Below are positions 52,128 to 62,982 of a DNA stretch of 64,000 nucleotides, piece by piece (within the stretch, counting starts at the first letter, position 1; each line of letters begins with the position of its first letter). Origin of the DNA: Mastigamoeba balamuthi (taxonomy: Eukaryota > Evosea > Mastigamoebida > Mastigamoebidae). The notes below the pieces were generated by a model. It ran no database searches. It was not told the DNA's origin and was given only the letters and a program-made list of their open reading frames with translations. A program made the position numbers and the translations under genes. The DNA is taken from assembly GCA_902651635.1 (NCBI GenBank), contig CACRSC010000136.1, positions 86,109-150,108 on the forward strand, in the 5' to 3' direction.

Positions 52128-55100
52128 ATGGCGTCCCCCTCGCAGCGGCCAGCAGAGCGCACGCGCAGGGCGAGGACAGAGGGCAGCGGGGCAGAGGGGA
52201 GGGCGCAGGAGAGCCTGGGGGCGGCGTGGGAGCTGCGGCAGAGCGTGGTGGGGCACGTGGCAGACGCTGCGGACCTCTGCTCCCTCGCCCTCGCCCTCCC
52301 CTGCGCCCTCTGCGCCCCCTGCTTCAGCCGCCTGGCCCCCCTCTTCCCCTACGCCTTCCCCACCGCCACGTCGCTGTTCGAACCACTGCGGTCCATACCG
52401 ACGTGGCCGAACTCGTCCACGGTGGTCCTGGCCGCGTACCTGGCGGGGCGGGCGACCCCCCACGCGCTGGAGGAGCTGGCGAGGCGCTGCCCGGGGCTCA
52501 GCCGCGTGCTGACGCAGCCCACAGTGTGTGGCCTGATCGCATCGATGGCCGCTGTGTGCCGGTCGCCCTGCGGAGACCCCCAGAGCCTCCGCGTCCTCGC
52601 TGCCCTCCCCGGCCTGCCCCCAGAGGCCCTCGCCATTGCCTCAGCCAAGGCGCTGAAAGCAGCGTGCAGCTCAGGGGGCGGCAGGGCAGCGCTGCTGCTG
52701 CGCGAGCTGTCGCGTGCGCCGCTCAGCGCTCACCTGCTGGGCGCAGAGCAGCTGTGGGACGCCCTCTTTCTCGCTTGCAGAAGAGGCAACGCCGAGGCTG
52801 TGAGGGCTCTGGGGGCAGCGCCCTACAGCCTCACCCGCCAGCACGCTCTCTCCGAGGCACGTGCTGCCGTGCTGTGCTGCGCGTGTCTGCATTGCCTCAC
52901 AGAATCGGTCGCTCGCTACGCCCGCCTCGCAGGGCGGCACGTCGGCGCTCGATGTCGCGTGCGGCTCTGGCGTGTTCGGCGCTGCACAGGTGGTGGATGC
53001 CCTCGCGTGCCCTCCGTACAGCTTCTGCCGCGAGGACCTTCTGAGGAGCCATCTGAGAGCAATGGAATACGCCCTCAAACGAGGCGACGCCGGGGTTGTC
53101 CAGCACCTGGGGCTGCCCCCGTACTGCATGGGCCACAGCGAAGCGCTGATCTGCCTCAGTAGAGGAAGCCCGCGCTCTAACGTCGTGCTGGCCGAGGTCC
53201 TATCCTCGGAGCCCTACAACGTCAGTGTGCAGAGTAAGTTCCGGGGAGATCAGATGCTTGAGGAAGCCTGCCGCTGCCAGATGGCGTGGTCGTTGCACAG
53301 GCTGGAACTACCACCGTACTGTCTGGGCCACGCCCACGCTGTGGCGGACTCGTGCAATGCTCTGTTGGTGGCGTGCACAACTGGCAGCGTGGAGGTCCTC
53401 GACGCACTCGCTCAGCCCCCGTACTCCCTCACTCGCGATGACGCTCACCTCTGCACCAAATCGCCACTCTCGGAGGCCTGCAGGATGGGCAACGTCGATG
53501 CCGTCAGGAGACTGGGGCAGCCGCCCTACTGCTTCGGGTGGGACGAGGCCCGCAAGGACAACTGCGCAGCACTCAGAGAGGCCTGCCGCAATGGCCATGT
53601 CTGCGTCGTCGAGGAGCTATCGAGGCCTCCGTACTCTTTGGGTCAGGCAGAGGCACGGGAAGCAGACGCACTGGCGCTGGCGTGCAAGGAGGGAAGGGCA
53701 TCAATTGTCCGTGTGCTGTCATACAGGCCCTTCTGCCTCGGTCACTCGGACGCGTCCAGCAGGGGAAACGTATGCCTGTTCTTTGCCTGCGTGGGTGGCC
53801 ATGCAACAGTAGTGCGAATGCTCGCTGATTCGCCGTACAGCCTCGGTTTCGACGCAGATCAGCCCGAGTCCCTCGTGGAGGCACTGACGGCGATTGGACC
53901 CACATTGTTGGTGGACCCAGAGGTCAATTGGGCACCCCTATTTTGCAATTGGTGTTTTGTCCCGCGAGCAAGCATGCTGGTTGTCTGGGCGTGTGTTGCG
54001 TGGCTACTTAGCTGCGGCCATAACGAGATGCAACAGCCCTCGGTTCTCGGTTATGTAATACAGAACCTCCAGGTGCCCGAGTGCTTCCCAAGGCTAATCG
54101 TCTCGATCATGGAGAGGCATCCTCGCAGCAGCCCTCTGAATTTGAAAGCGTTTGATGTTCTGTGCACCTTCGCGGATGCTTCACCACGGATCCTGCCCTC
54201 GATCCTTCGCAGCGGTGCGATCCAAGTGGCAATCGAATCGCTGTCAGCCCTGCTCCAGTCGTCCAACGCCAGCGCCGTGTGCGAGATGACCTCGAAGTTG
54301 GCATCTCTGTACGACACGGGCATGGCTGACACTCTGCTGGCCAGCGACAATGCCGTACACCAAGCAGTACTGAATGCGTTTGTCTATATGTTGTGTTCGC
54401 AGGCCAGGTCAATTCCGCAAGTGGTGGCGGCCAGGATCGCCCAGAGTCTCACTATGATTCTGTGCGCCATGTCTCGTTCGAGCGAGCTCGTGCAGATGCT
54501 GATCAGAAGCGGAGCTATAACGACGCTTGCCCAGCTCTGCAGTGCGAAGCGTGGTAGAGAATTGCCGGAGTTGCCTCAAATCGCTCAGATTGTCTCGCTG
54601 CTGTCCAACCTGATGCTTCACGCCGAAGCCACGGGTCAGGTGTTACCGCCCGATGTGGTCCCGTTGGCGATTATCTGCTGCGATAAAAACGAGCGCAGTC
54701 AGCTTGTCTGCTTCCGTGTTCTGTGCAATGCCACGGCAAGGGCTGGCAATCCCTGGTCTCAGGACGAGGAGGCCGAGTCTCTGTACTCGCTCCTGTGCTC
54801 TTGGGGCTTCTTCGACAAGGTCCTGGACTGGGCCAGGTGTCCAGAGAATGCTGCACTGCAGACTGAGGCGATTGACCTTATGGTCCTTTTCACCAAGGAG
54901 GAATGCGCCGCAGGGGCCAGGGCCCGGTCTTCTGGGCAGTGCACGGCACACATCTGCGTCGACAACTGCAATGTATGTTGCAGACAATTAGGTGGCGCGC
55001 ACAGAAAGAGTGCGATACCGCAGTGGATTGCACGATGCAGGACCTGTGTTCGTTCAACTGGTGATGAGAGCAGAGACGTCTGCGAGACGTGTGCAGTCAG

Positions 55101-55191
55101 GTGCCATGGAGGGCACGAAGTGGTGGACTGGAGGTTCATGAAGAGCTGCTGCACGTGTATCTGCCATGACAAACCGCTTGAATCAACCTGA
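52128..55191 (+). CDS. F-box-like, ankyrin-variant and UBR-type zinc-finger protein
   Basis: Two exons: 52128-52856 and 52933-55191, with a 76-nt GC-AG intron joining LSE to GGTSALDVACGSG in phase 0; total about 995 residues. An N-terminal helix set (LRQSVVGHVADAADLCSLAL) resembles F-box-like leaders of amoebal repeat proteins. Ten ankyrin-like units of 33-42 residues follow, most with AxxxACxxGxVxVVxxL and a fixed PPY-S/C-LG ending (LAQPPYSLTRDDA, LGQPPYCFGWDEAR, LSRPPYSLGQAEAR). The second half is ARM/HEAT-like helices. The last 60 residues form a UBR-box-like finger: RCRTCV, CETCAVRCHGGHE, CCTCICHD. UBR boxes bind N-degrons in E3 ligases, so a substrate-adaptor role is plausible but unproven. 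Confidence 0.75.
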
Positions 55192-55299
55192 CACAGCAAA
55201 TAGCCGTCGACAACAGAGCTCATTCGATTCATCGTGGCAAAGAGAAGAATACGGTTGACTTTCGGTCTTATTCTAAATGGCAATTGGTCGGTGAATTGT

Positions 55300-55525
55300 G
55301 TTCCTTTCGCCACGGTTCTTTTCCGCCGCCTGGCTCCCATGTCCTCTCCACCACCGGCCTCTCCCTGTGCGAACAACTACGGCCCACGTCGTATTCGTGG
55401 CCCCTCTCGTCCACGACCGGCAGGTCCTTTGCTCAGCCCAAGCGCTGAAGGCAGTGTGCAGTGCAAGGGAATGGAGGCTTATTGAAGGCTGCTGCATGTG
55501 TGCCGGCAACTGCGAGTGGTGAATC
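55300..55525 (+). pseudogene. Possible second decayed UBR-finger copy downstream of the gene
   Basis: A frame containing VCSAREWRLIEGCCMCAGNC resembles the gene's end DWRFMKSCCTCICHD, with GGAATGGAGGCTTATTGAAGGCTGCTGCATGTGTG against the gene's equivalent bases. Upstream cysteines are lost. Weaker than the copy at 51.6 kb. Confidence 0.4.
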
Positions 55526-56044
55526 CCTATGTGCCTTTTTGGCTTTTCACTCACAGTACTTGCCCGTGGGAAAGGGTCATTTACCCAGTTCTTCGTTATT
55601 CTTCAGAAAATGGCATACAAGTGGCTCTGGGAATTGGAATAACAATATAAGTACAATGTGCCGTGGGTCATTCAAGTTTCCTTGGGGTGTGAAGGAATTT
55701 GACCTCAGTTCACTGAGTTGCGCGAGGTGCTCAAGGAAAATAATTCTTGCTTACCCTGCCATCGAAAAATGATATCATTTCACGATGGCAGGCCATAAGG
55801 AAGAAAATTCTACCTTATGGACTCGCGCAACCCCGTTGTTGTTACCGAAATGACTGTGTTTAAGTGGGCACTCTCATCAGGTTTTGGCTTTGCAGATCTT
55901 GCAGAATCACCAACATTCGGACCGCAGCAGCCCGAAGGAAGCGCCGCAGAAGAAAAGGTGACGCAACCAGTGCATTGCAGAATTATTGGAAATTGCATTA
56001 GAGGCGGTGAAAGAGCAGACCAGAGAACCGAGACAAACTCCCGC

Positions 56045-59000
56045 ATGGCTTGCCAAGGGAACCCCGAGCTCCTCGGGGTGGAGCAGCGCATCGCAGCGCT
56101 CTCTGGAATCGCATCTTTCCACGAGCGTCGCAAGGTGGGTGCCACTCTCTCCCTTCCAATGGCACACCGCAAGTGCAAACACGCGGGAGCACACAGTCCT
56201 CTCATTTGCCCTCTGCATCCCCCACACCCGTACACACACACACACTCTCTCTCTCTCTCTTTCTCGGAGTCTTATGACGAACCACGCCAAAAGGCCATCG
56301 CCCAGCTGCGGGAGGTCATAGAGGACTTCGAGGAGGGCACGCAGGCCACCCTCTGCCCCCCACTCCGAGCCGACTGTTGACCACAGCACTGGGAATGTGC
56401 CATCACCGGCCGTCTCACACGCACACGCCCCCAGACTTCCGCAGGTGCACCAATAACCGCGTGATCGACCCTGCAAGCACTGTGCGCCTGCTCCCTATCC
56501 TCTCTGCTTGCATGTTCCCCACTTTCGTGCGAAATTCAATTGAACTCGATTTCAACGATTCTCGCGGGCAAAATACACAACACGGTGCAGGTGGGGAGGT
56601 GGGCCCGCGGGCTGCAGGGGCTCAGGAGCGACCTCGAGCGCATCGAAAAGGCCCTGCCGCCCCCTGCACCGGTGCTCTTCGTGGCCACGCTCTACCGCGG
56701 CCGTGTGCTCAGCGAGCGCCTCCACACGGACCTGCCGCTGCCCCGCGAGCTGCTGCAGAGGGCCCGCCTCTCGGCCCTCGCCTACGCGCGGTCTATCGGC
56801 GGAGAGAACGTGTACCTGGAGCTGTCCACGCAACGCACTGCAGATGGCACGCTCGTGGCAGCCCGCATCGCCGGTAATGTCGCCGCCGTCTGCGCACTGG
56901 CCAGCAGCGCAGAGGACGCAGAGGCGGAGCCCGTGCTCAGAGACCTCTACGTGGCGCACAGCAGCATTGTCCACCCCATCTTGTCGAGGTCCTACGAGCC
57001 TCCGCCGCATGCCAGAGTCACGTGCGCCCGCACAGGCACTGTTCTGGTCGTGCGGGACGCGAGTGTCCGAGCGCTGGTCACAGAGAGCGGTGCGCGTGTG
57101 GCGATGGAGCTCACAGTGGCCAACGAGGGCCCCGAGACCGCTGAGGCGTTCTTCGCTCTGCCGCTGCCAGCAGGCGCTGCTGTGGTGGCCTTCGGGGCGC
57201 GCACAGACGACGGGCAGGAGCTGGTCGGCGAGCTGCACGAGCGCGGGGCTGCACAGGCGGTGTACGACGACGCCATCGCCGGGGGCAGCGGCGCTGCGCT
57301 CCTGGAGCACAGCGGTGACGGGCTGTTCACAGCGGCGCTGGGGAGCCTGCTGGGTGGCCACCGCGTCACGCTGAGCGTCGCGTGGGTCGGCGAGGTCAGC
57401 GTGCTGCTGGGCAGGCGTGTGTCGTTCACTCTGCCCACCTCGGCGCTGCCGCAGCCCGCGAGAGACAACGGAGCCGGTGTGGTGGGGCTGGTGGGCGTGG
57501 AGGGGACAGTCTCGGTGGACTGCGACATGCGCGGGAGCGGCAGAGACATCGAGGACGTCGCGTGTCCGTCGCCGTGCTCGTGGGACGTGCGCATTGCGCG
57601 CGAGGGGCCGCAGAGGGCGTCGGTGTCTCTGGTGCCGCAGTGTCTCCCACAGGGCGACCTCTGCGTGTGTGTCGAGCTCACGCAGAGCAGCGCGTCGAGG
57701 GCTGTTGTGGAGCGCAACCCAGCCACCAATTCCGTGTGTGTGATGGCAGCGCTGCGAGTGCCCAACACCGATGCTCTGGTGCCCAGGACGCCGGAGGTGG
57801 TGTTTGTGGTGGACAGGAGCGGCAGCATGCAGGGCAGGAAGATAGAACAGGTCCAGGACGCGCTGCGTCTGTTCCTGAGCAGCCTGCCCGTGGGATCCCT
57901 CTTCAACATCGTGGGCTTCGGCAGTTTCTTAAGCGCACTCTTCTCTGCCAGCCAGCAGTACTCGCCTTACACATTGCAGATTGCCCAGAGAGTAAGTTAA
58001 CATCGTTACCATTTCATCGTCTCACGTTGCTTAGTATGTGGACTCGATGAAGGCGGACATGGAGGGGACGAACCTCTGGCAGCCACTGCAAGTAATCCTC
58101 GCAGACGCGGCGCGCAGCGACGTCAGGCGCCTTGTCTTCGTCGTCACCGACGGGCTGACCGAGTTCCCGAACGAGACCTACTACAGCGTCTGCACGCGCA
58201 GCGACCCCTCGCGTACCACACTGTTTGTGCTGGGCATCGGCGACGACTGCTGTCGGCCGTTCCTGCAGTGTCTCGCCGACGCCTCTGCGGGCCTCGCGGA
58301 GTTCGTCGAGGGCTCTGGCCGCATCGAGCCCATAGTGATGCGCCTTCTGGCATCGGCGCTGCGCCACTCGGCCACGAGCCTCAACGTCCTGTGGCCAACC
58401 GGCCTGTCTCTGCAGCTGAGCAGCCCCGCGCTGCTGCCCAGAACCGTGGTGTGTGGCGAGATTGTACAAACATACGCCGTAGTCGAAGACTCCGAGGACC
58501 TGCGGGGCAAGTGCGTGGCTCTGACCGGCATAGCCGTTGGCAGCGCTATCGGAGTGAGCGAAGAGCTGTCGCTGGACGAGGCCGTGCAGACAGAGGGGTC
58601 GCTGCTGCACACCATCTGTGCACGCCAGTACATGCGCGACCGCAGTGGCGAGCAGGACCAAGAGGTGGTGAGAGCGGTGGCGACGAGGTTCGGCCTTGCC
58701 TCACCGCACACGTCGTTCGTCGTTGTCGAGCGCCGCGTGGGGGCCGCGCAGGAGGGCTCGCTGGTGCAGGGGCACCTCGGCACCGCCGACTCATCCGCTG
58801 TCATCGACCCCCGGCTGCTCGACGCACTGCTCTCGCCAGAGAAGAGAGCTGCGGCCCTGAGCCTCAAGGGGGACGCCGCCCTCAGCCTGGAGATGCGGTT
58901 TGTGCTGGAGCCCGGACCGAGGTCGTCGCCGTGCTGTGTCTCTGCCATGTCGGAGCTACTCTCGGATGCCCTCGAGATCACCACTGCCGCATGCACTGCC

Positions 59001-59519
59001 AGTGGCCAGGCCTCGGGAAGCGGTTTCCCCGTGGTGCCTCCAGGGTCTCAGCATGCACCATCGCCAGCGACCGAAGAGCAGGCGCAGCAGGAAAGCGAGG
59101 CATGCCCCATGCAGGTGGACTACCCTGAACTAATGAGCGCCACCGGAATGGCACATTCTCATCCCACGGGACGCGAGCTCCTGCAGATGCTTGCCACCTG
59201 CCAGGACATCGCGGGGTTCTGGAGCCTCTCGTCTCTCAGCAGTGCGATGTACGTCCGCTCGGAAACGCTTATGGCTGCGGCACCTGCGGACCTGCGCGGC
59301 TCGTGTCTCAGCGAAGAGGATGCAGGAAGGGTGTGGGCCACTGCTGTGGTGCTGGTGGTGCTAGAGGAAGTGCTGCCGGAGCTGCAGGACGAGTGGCTGC
59401 TGCTGCACGACAAGGCAGCCATGTGGCTCCACACGCAGCTCGAAGGCCTAAGCCACAGCAAGAGTGTTGCTTCTGAACTAAGGGAATCAGCTCGTCGTGC
59501 ATACTCCATCTGTGCCTAG
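56045..59519 (+). CDS. VIT and von Willebrand A domain protein (VWA5A-like), four exons
   Basis: Exons 56045-56134, 56270-56344, 56591-57991 and 58035-59519 give about 1016 residues. The N-terminal 100 residues are helical (MACQGNPELLGVEQRIAALS, QKAIAQLREVIEDFEEGTQ). A VIT domain follows (FFALPLPAGAAVVAFGART, ELHERGAAQAVYDDA), then a vWA domain with an intact MIDAS in VFVVDRSGSMQG and GIGDDC later. The C-terminal part ends in a helical region (LLQMLATCQDIAGFWSLSSL, WLLLHDKAAMWLHTQL) shared with vWA/VIT and PARP4-type proteins. Likely a cytosolic protein-interaction factor. Intron 2 (56345-56590) starts with GC; the last intron is a classic GTAAGT. Confidence 0.85.
56231..56263. repeat. (AC)n(TC)n microsatellite forming the polypyrimidine tract of VIT intron 1
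   Basis: ACACACACACAC then CTCTCTCTCT, ending TTCTCGGAG just before exon 2. Confidence 0.7.
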
Positions 59520-59703
59520 TGTACAGGTGATTCTATCGCTCTCGACAGGTGGCGTGGGAAAACTGGAACATGGACACCCAATTCCCATTTTGTTGAGTGC
59601 TTTTTCCTTCTGGTTGGCTTAGCTTTGAGTTCTGCAGTGCGTTCAAATACAGTGCGGTCAACCCGTGAAGTAGTCGGATCTTTCGCCAAAATGAGCTCCG
59701 GTG

Positions 59704-60710
59704 TCAGAAATACCATGGCTGGGTCGCTCTCAGGGCTATGTTGAGAACCTTTATCCTCTCGAGCTGGTCCGTCTGCAGTGCCAGGAGGGCCTGCACCTGC
59801 CCGAGGAGCTCCTCTCTCTCCTGCTCTGTGAACTCTGAGGTCTTTTGCGGAGCATCAATCCTCTTCTCGGGGGTCCCCTGCCCCGGGATGCGCCCGCCTT
59901 TGCTCTGGAGACCATGGGGGCTGTCTGTCCATTTGAGGGCCCGCGGGACTGGCACGTAGACTGTTTTGGAGTGAAGCACGAGCGGCTCTGTCGCTGCCCT
60001 CGCCAAATCCATCCCCGCGTTGTTCAGAACCCGAAGCACGACCACCACGCGCCCTCCCAGGTGTAGCCGCGACGAGTTGCAAAACCTGGGGGTGATCGGT
60101 TACTGACTGTATTCGGGGTTATCGCTGCGAAATAATGCGCACGAGAGGCACCGGGGAAAGTGAAAAGTGCGATACTTGGGTAGAACCTCTGGGCTCTCAG
60201 TCAGCTCCGGGGCAATGCAGATATTCTGACATCTCCGCGGAGAACAGCAGCGTGGACATGGGGCCAGAGCTACGCGAAATGCCCATTGGCGAGGGGCGTC
60301 CCAAGAGAGGAAGGAATCAGGGTGTGCTTGGAAAAAAGGAGAAAAGCGAGAAGAAAAGACCACTCACGTGGCCTGTTTTCCGCGCCCTCGAGGTAGGCCT
60401 GGCACGCGACCCCGGCGCTGCGTATATCGTCTGGTTGCAGGGAATTGGCGGACATCCACGCGGAGTGCACGATGCAGAGGATCTATTTGGCGAGTAAATT
60501 CCGGCCCAAATTGGTCGATGGGGAAAAATAGGCCAGCCGGGCACGTGCGCACGCGTCCCGGCAGTGCATCTGCGCTCTGTGTAGACAGAGAGTCAAGCTA
60601 GTGGGGCGCACCTCGAAAGGCTTTCCTCTGACGACGTTGACTGTGGAGACACGCAGGAAGACAGAGGCAGGAGGTGTCTGCGGTCCCGTCACTTGACGCT
60701 CAGCAGCCAT
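59704..60710 (-). CDS. Hypothetical protein, at least three exons
   Basis: Start at 60710: MAAERQVTGPQTPPASVFLR, VSTVNVVRGKPFE, then a GT donor. Exon 2 (about 60375-60487) reads ILCIVHSAWMSANSLQPDDI and GVACQAYLEGAEN and ends at a GTGAGT donor. The last exon begins near 60072 with SSRLHLGGRVVVVLRVLNNA and EPLVLHSKTVYVPVPRA, then a Glu/Gln-rich helix (TEQEREELLGQVQALLALQT), and ends LRATQPWYF at 59704. A further exon between 60375 and 60072 is needed for the phases. The two beta-rich blocks could be one immunoglobulin-like or transcription-factor-like fold split by introns; no family is recognised. Confidence 0.5.
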
Positions 60711-61435
60711 AATTACGAGAAATGCTCTGAGCCTAGCTCCTGGACGCAGAACGCGACACCACCACTAGTGAGACGTTTTCCTCTCGGCTTCTGTCCCAGT
60801 GGGCTCCAGGGGGGCCATAACGCGCCCTACGTGCGAACGAGCACAATTCTTCTCATAAAAGGGGGAAATCTAATTGGGGACTGATCTAAATCCGCCCGTC
60901 GCAACCGGCATGAGTGGACAGCATCACAGACAACGGAGGCAGGAACTCAGAGAGAAGGGGCTTGAGCGGGGGGTGAATGGCGGGGCAGAGAGACATAGTA
61001 CCTCAGCGGTGTTATTTGGATAACCTAAATTTGCATTCCCCAAGGCTCTCATATCTCATATTCGGGAGTCTGAGAAACAGAATTTCTGTGATGATACAGT
61101 TAGTTGACTTTAACGTATCTCAAGAGGCGAAGGTATCCTTCTATACTCATGCCGAGAATCATTAAGTCACAGAAGTAAAGAGGATAACTGGAGTACCCGC
61201 GCGGATCCTATTCTCGTTCGGGATGATACCGTTTGTGTGATTGCAGGCAAGTAATTGATGTGGACTTATGATTGGATGACACTAGTCAGTTTTGTGGTGA
61301 AGATGCTCTGATACTCTTGTTCAGCAGACAAAGTCATTTATTCTCGGTCTATTAGCACTTGGGGCCACACGAAGAGTGCCGTGGGGCCGCGGTGGTGGCT
61401 GTCGTGCAGCCACCACTCGCTGTCTTAAGCGCGCT
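60711..61435. other. Intergenic region with AT-richer part, no gene seen
   Basis: The stretch 61000-61340 is AT-richer than its surroundings. It holds the 3' flank of the GH16 gene and the promoter of the hypothetical gene. No repeat or RNA gene was seen. Confidence 0.45.
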
Positions 61436-62982
61436 TCAGACGCGCTGGACGGTGAACGTCTCCCAGCCGCCAGGGACTGTGTTGGACGCGGCGAGGATGC
61501 GAGGGTTATCGACCGTCTGCAGGTACTTGCCGTTGGTGGCCTTGAACAGCCACTGGCCGTTGCCCTTGGACTCGGGGAAGAACGACTCCCAGTCGTCAGC
61601 CCTGGCGCGGTCGCACGTGACCGAGTGCGTGTCGGGGTTGGCGCTGAGGTACTTGCCGTGGAAGCTCTTGAACACGACGGCCCCGGGCCTGACGGGGCTG
61701 TTCTCGACGGTGAAGATCTCCCAGTCCTGCACGGTCGCCCTGTCGACCTGCACCTGCCCGTTGTCCTGGGCGCTCACGTACGTGTTGAAGAACGAGCGCA
61801 GGCTCACGCGGCCCTGCAGCGTGTCGGGCGTCGGCGTGGGGCCCGGGGGCGTGCTGTCCGACTGGAAGATCTTGATCGACGCGATGTCCCAGTAGGCCTC
61901 GCTGAACGCCGCCGGGTTGTTCTTGACGAACTCGCTGCACGTCTTCCACTTGGCGGCCTCTGCGGGGCACGCGGTCGCGAACGTGTCGCCGGCCCAGTCG
62001 CCGCAGAACGTCAGGTTGATGACGATCTTGAGGTTCGCGAAGAAGCTGCTCGGGCAGTTGCCGCCGAGCGCGAACTTGGCGTAGGGCTTGCCCCAGCCCG
62101 CCGGGTTGGGGTTGTTGTTGAGGTCCGCGGGGACCTGCCCGTGCGGCCAGAACCACACGGCGATCTGCTCGTTGGTCCACAGCGCGGCCCACACGCCGCC
62201 GCCGCGCTTGTTGAGCGCCGCGCCGTACGTGTTGTCGGGGACGACGATGCTGCAGCCCTGGTTGCCGTACTGGTCCTTGGCGCCGACCCAGCAGTTGTCC
62301 GCGGGCGCCCCCTGCGGCGTCGCCGTCGACCAGTGGCCCTGGAACGCGCTCAGGGGCTGGCCGGCCTGGTCGCAGCCCTCCTTCGTGTGCAGCGTCACCA
62401 TGTTCGCCGTCGACTTGTGCACGTTCTCGATGATGTCGATCTCGCCGCTGTTGGGCCAGTTGGGTCCGAACTGCGCCCCGCATTGTTGAGTGCACCAACG
62501 GTCGAAAACGGGCAACAAAACCGATGCAAAACGCGCTGAAACGCACCATCCAGAACGCGGGCCAGGTGGCGCAGCCGGTGGGCATGTGGTTGAGGTCGAG
62601 GACGAAGAGGCCGGTGTTGTAGGAGCTCTTGGACTCGATGCGCACGGCGCCGCGCCCGCTGCCCTTGGCGACCGACCAGCTGTCGGCCTTGATGATCGAG
62701 CGGTCCCCGTTGTTGCCGATCAGCCCCCACGAGCTCGCCTCCTGCCTCGTCGTGTAGTACACGTACCCGTGCGTCGGGTCGGGCGCGTTCGCGAAGCTGA
62801 AGGGGGCGTGTGAGCACACAGGCGGGAGAAAGAGAGCACAGGGGAGAATGTCTCGGGGTGGGGAGAACGCACTCGAAGTGGTCCCAGAACGAGGGGCCCT
62901 TCCACGTCTCCTTCAGCACGTAGCGACCACTCGCCACCGCCGCAATGGCCGCGACGAGGACACACAGAAGCCCTGTCCTCAT
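61436..62982 (-). CDS. Secreted GH16 endo-beta-1,3(4)-glucanase with fascin-like C-terminal module
   Basis: Exons 62873-62982, 62547-62796 and 61436-62470, with two 76-nt GT-AG introns, give 464 residues. The signal peptide is MRTGLLCVLVAAIAAVASG. The catalytic domain follows the fungal-type layout: WDHFDFANAPDPTHGYVYY (restored by the first splice), LNHMPTGCATWPAFWM, then NSGEIDIIENVHKS with nucleophile and acid/base Glu in EIDIIE, and NLTFCGDWAGDTFAT. After a short Pro/Thr linker (TPPGPTPTPDT) comes a beta-trefoil module with two fascin-like units (FFNTYVSAQDNGQVQVDRAT, FHGKYLSANPDTHSVTC, NGKYLQT). The enzyme probably digests fungal or bacterial beta-glucans outside the cell. A GH16-fascin-like pairing is unusual. 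Confidence 0.88.
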
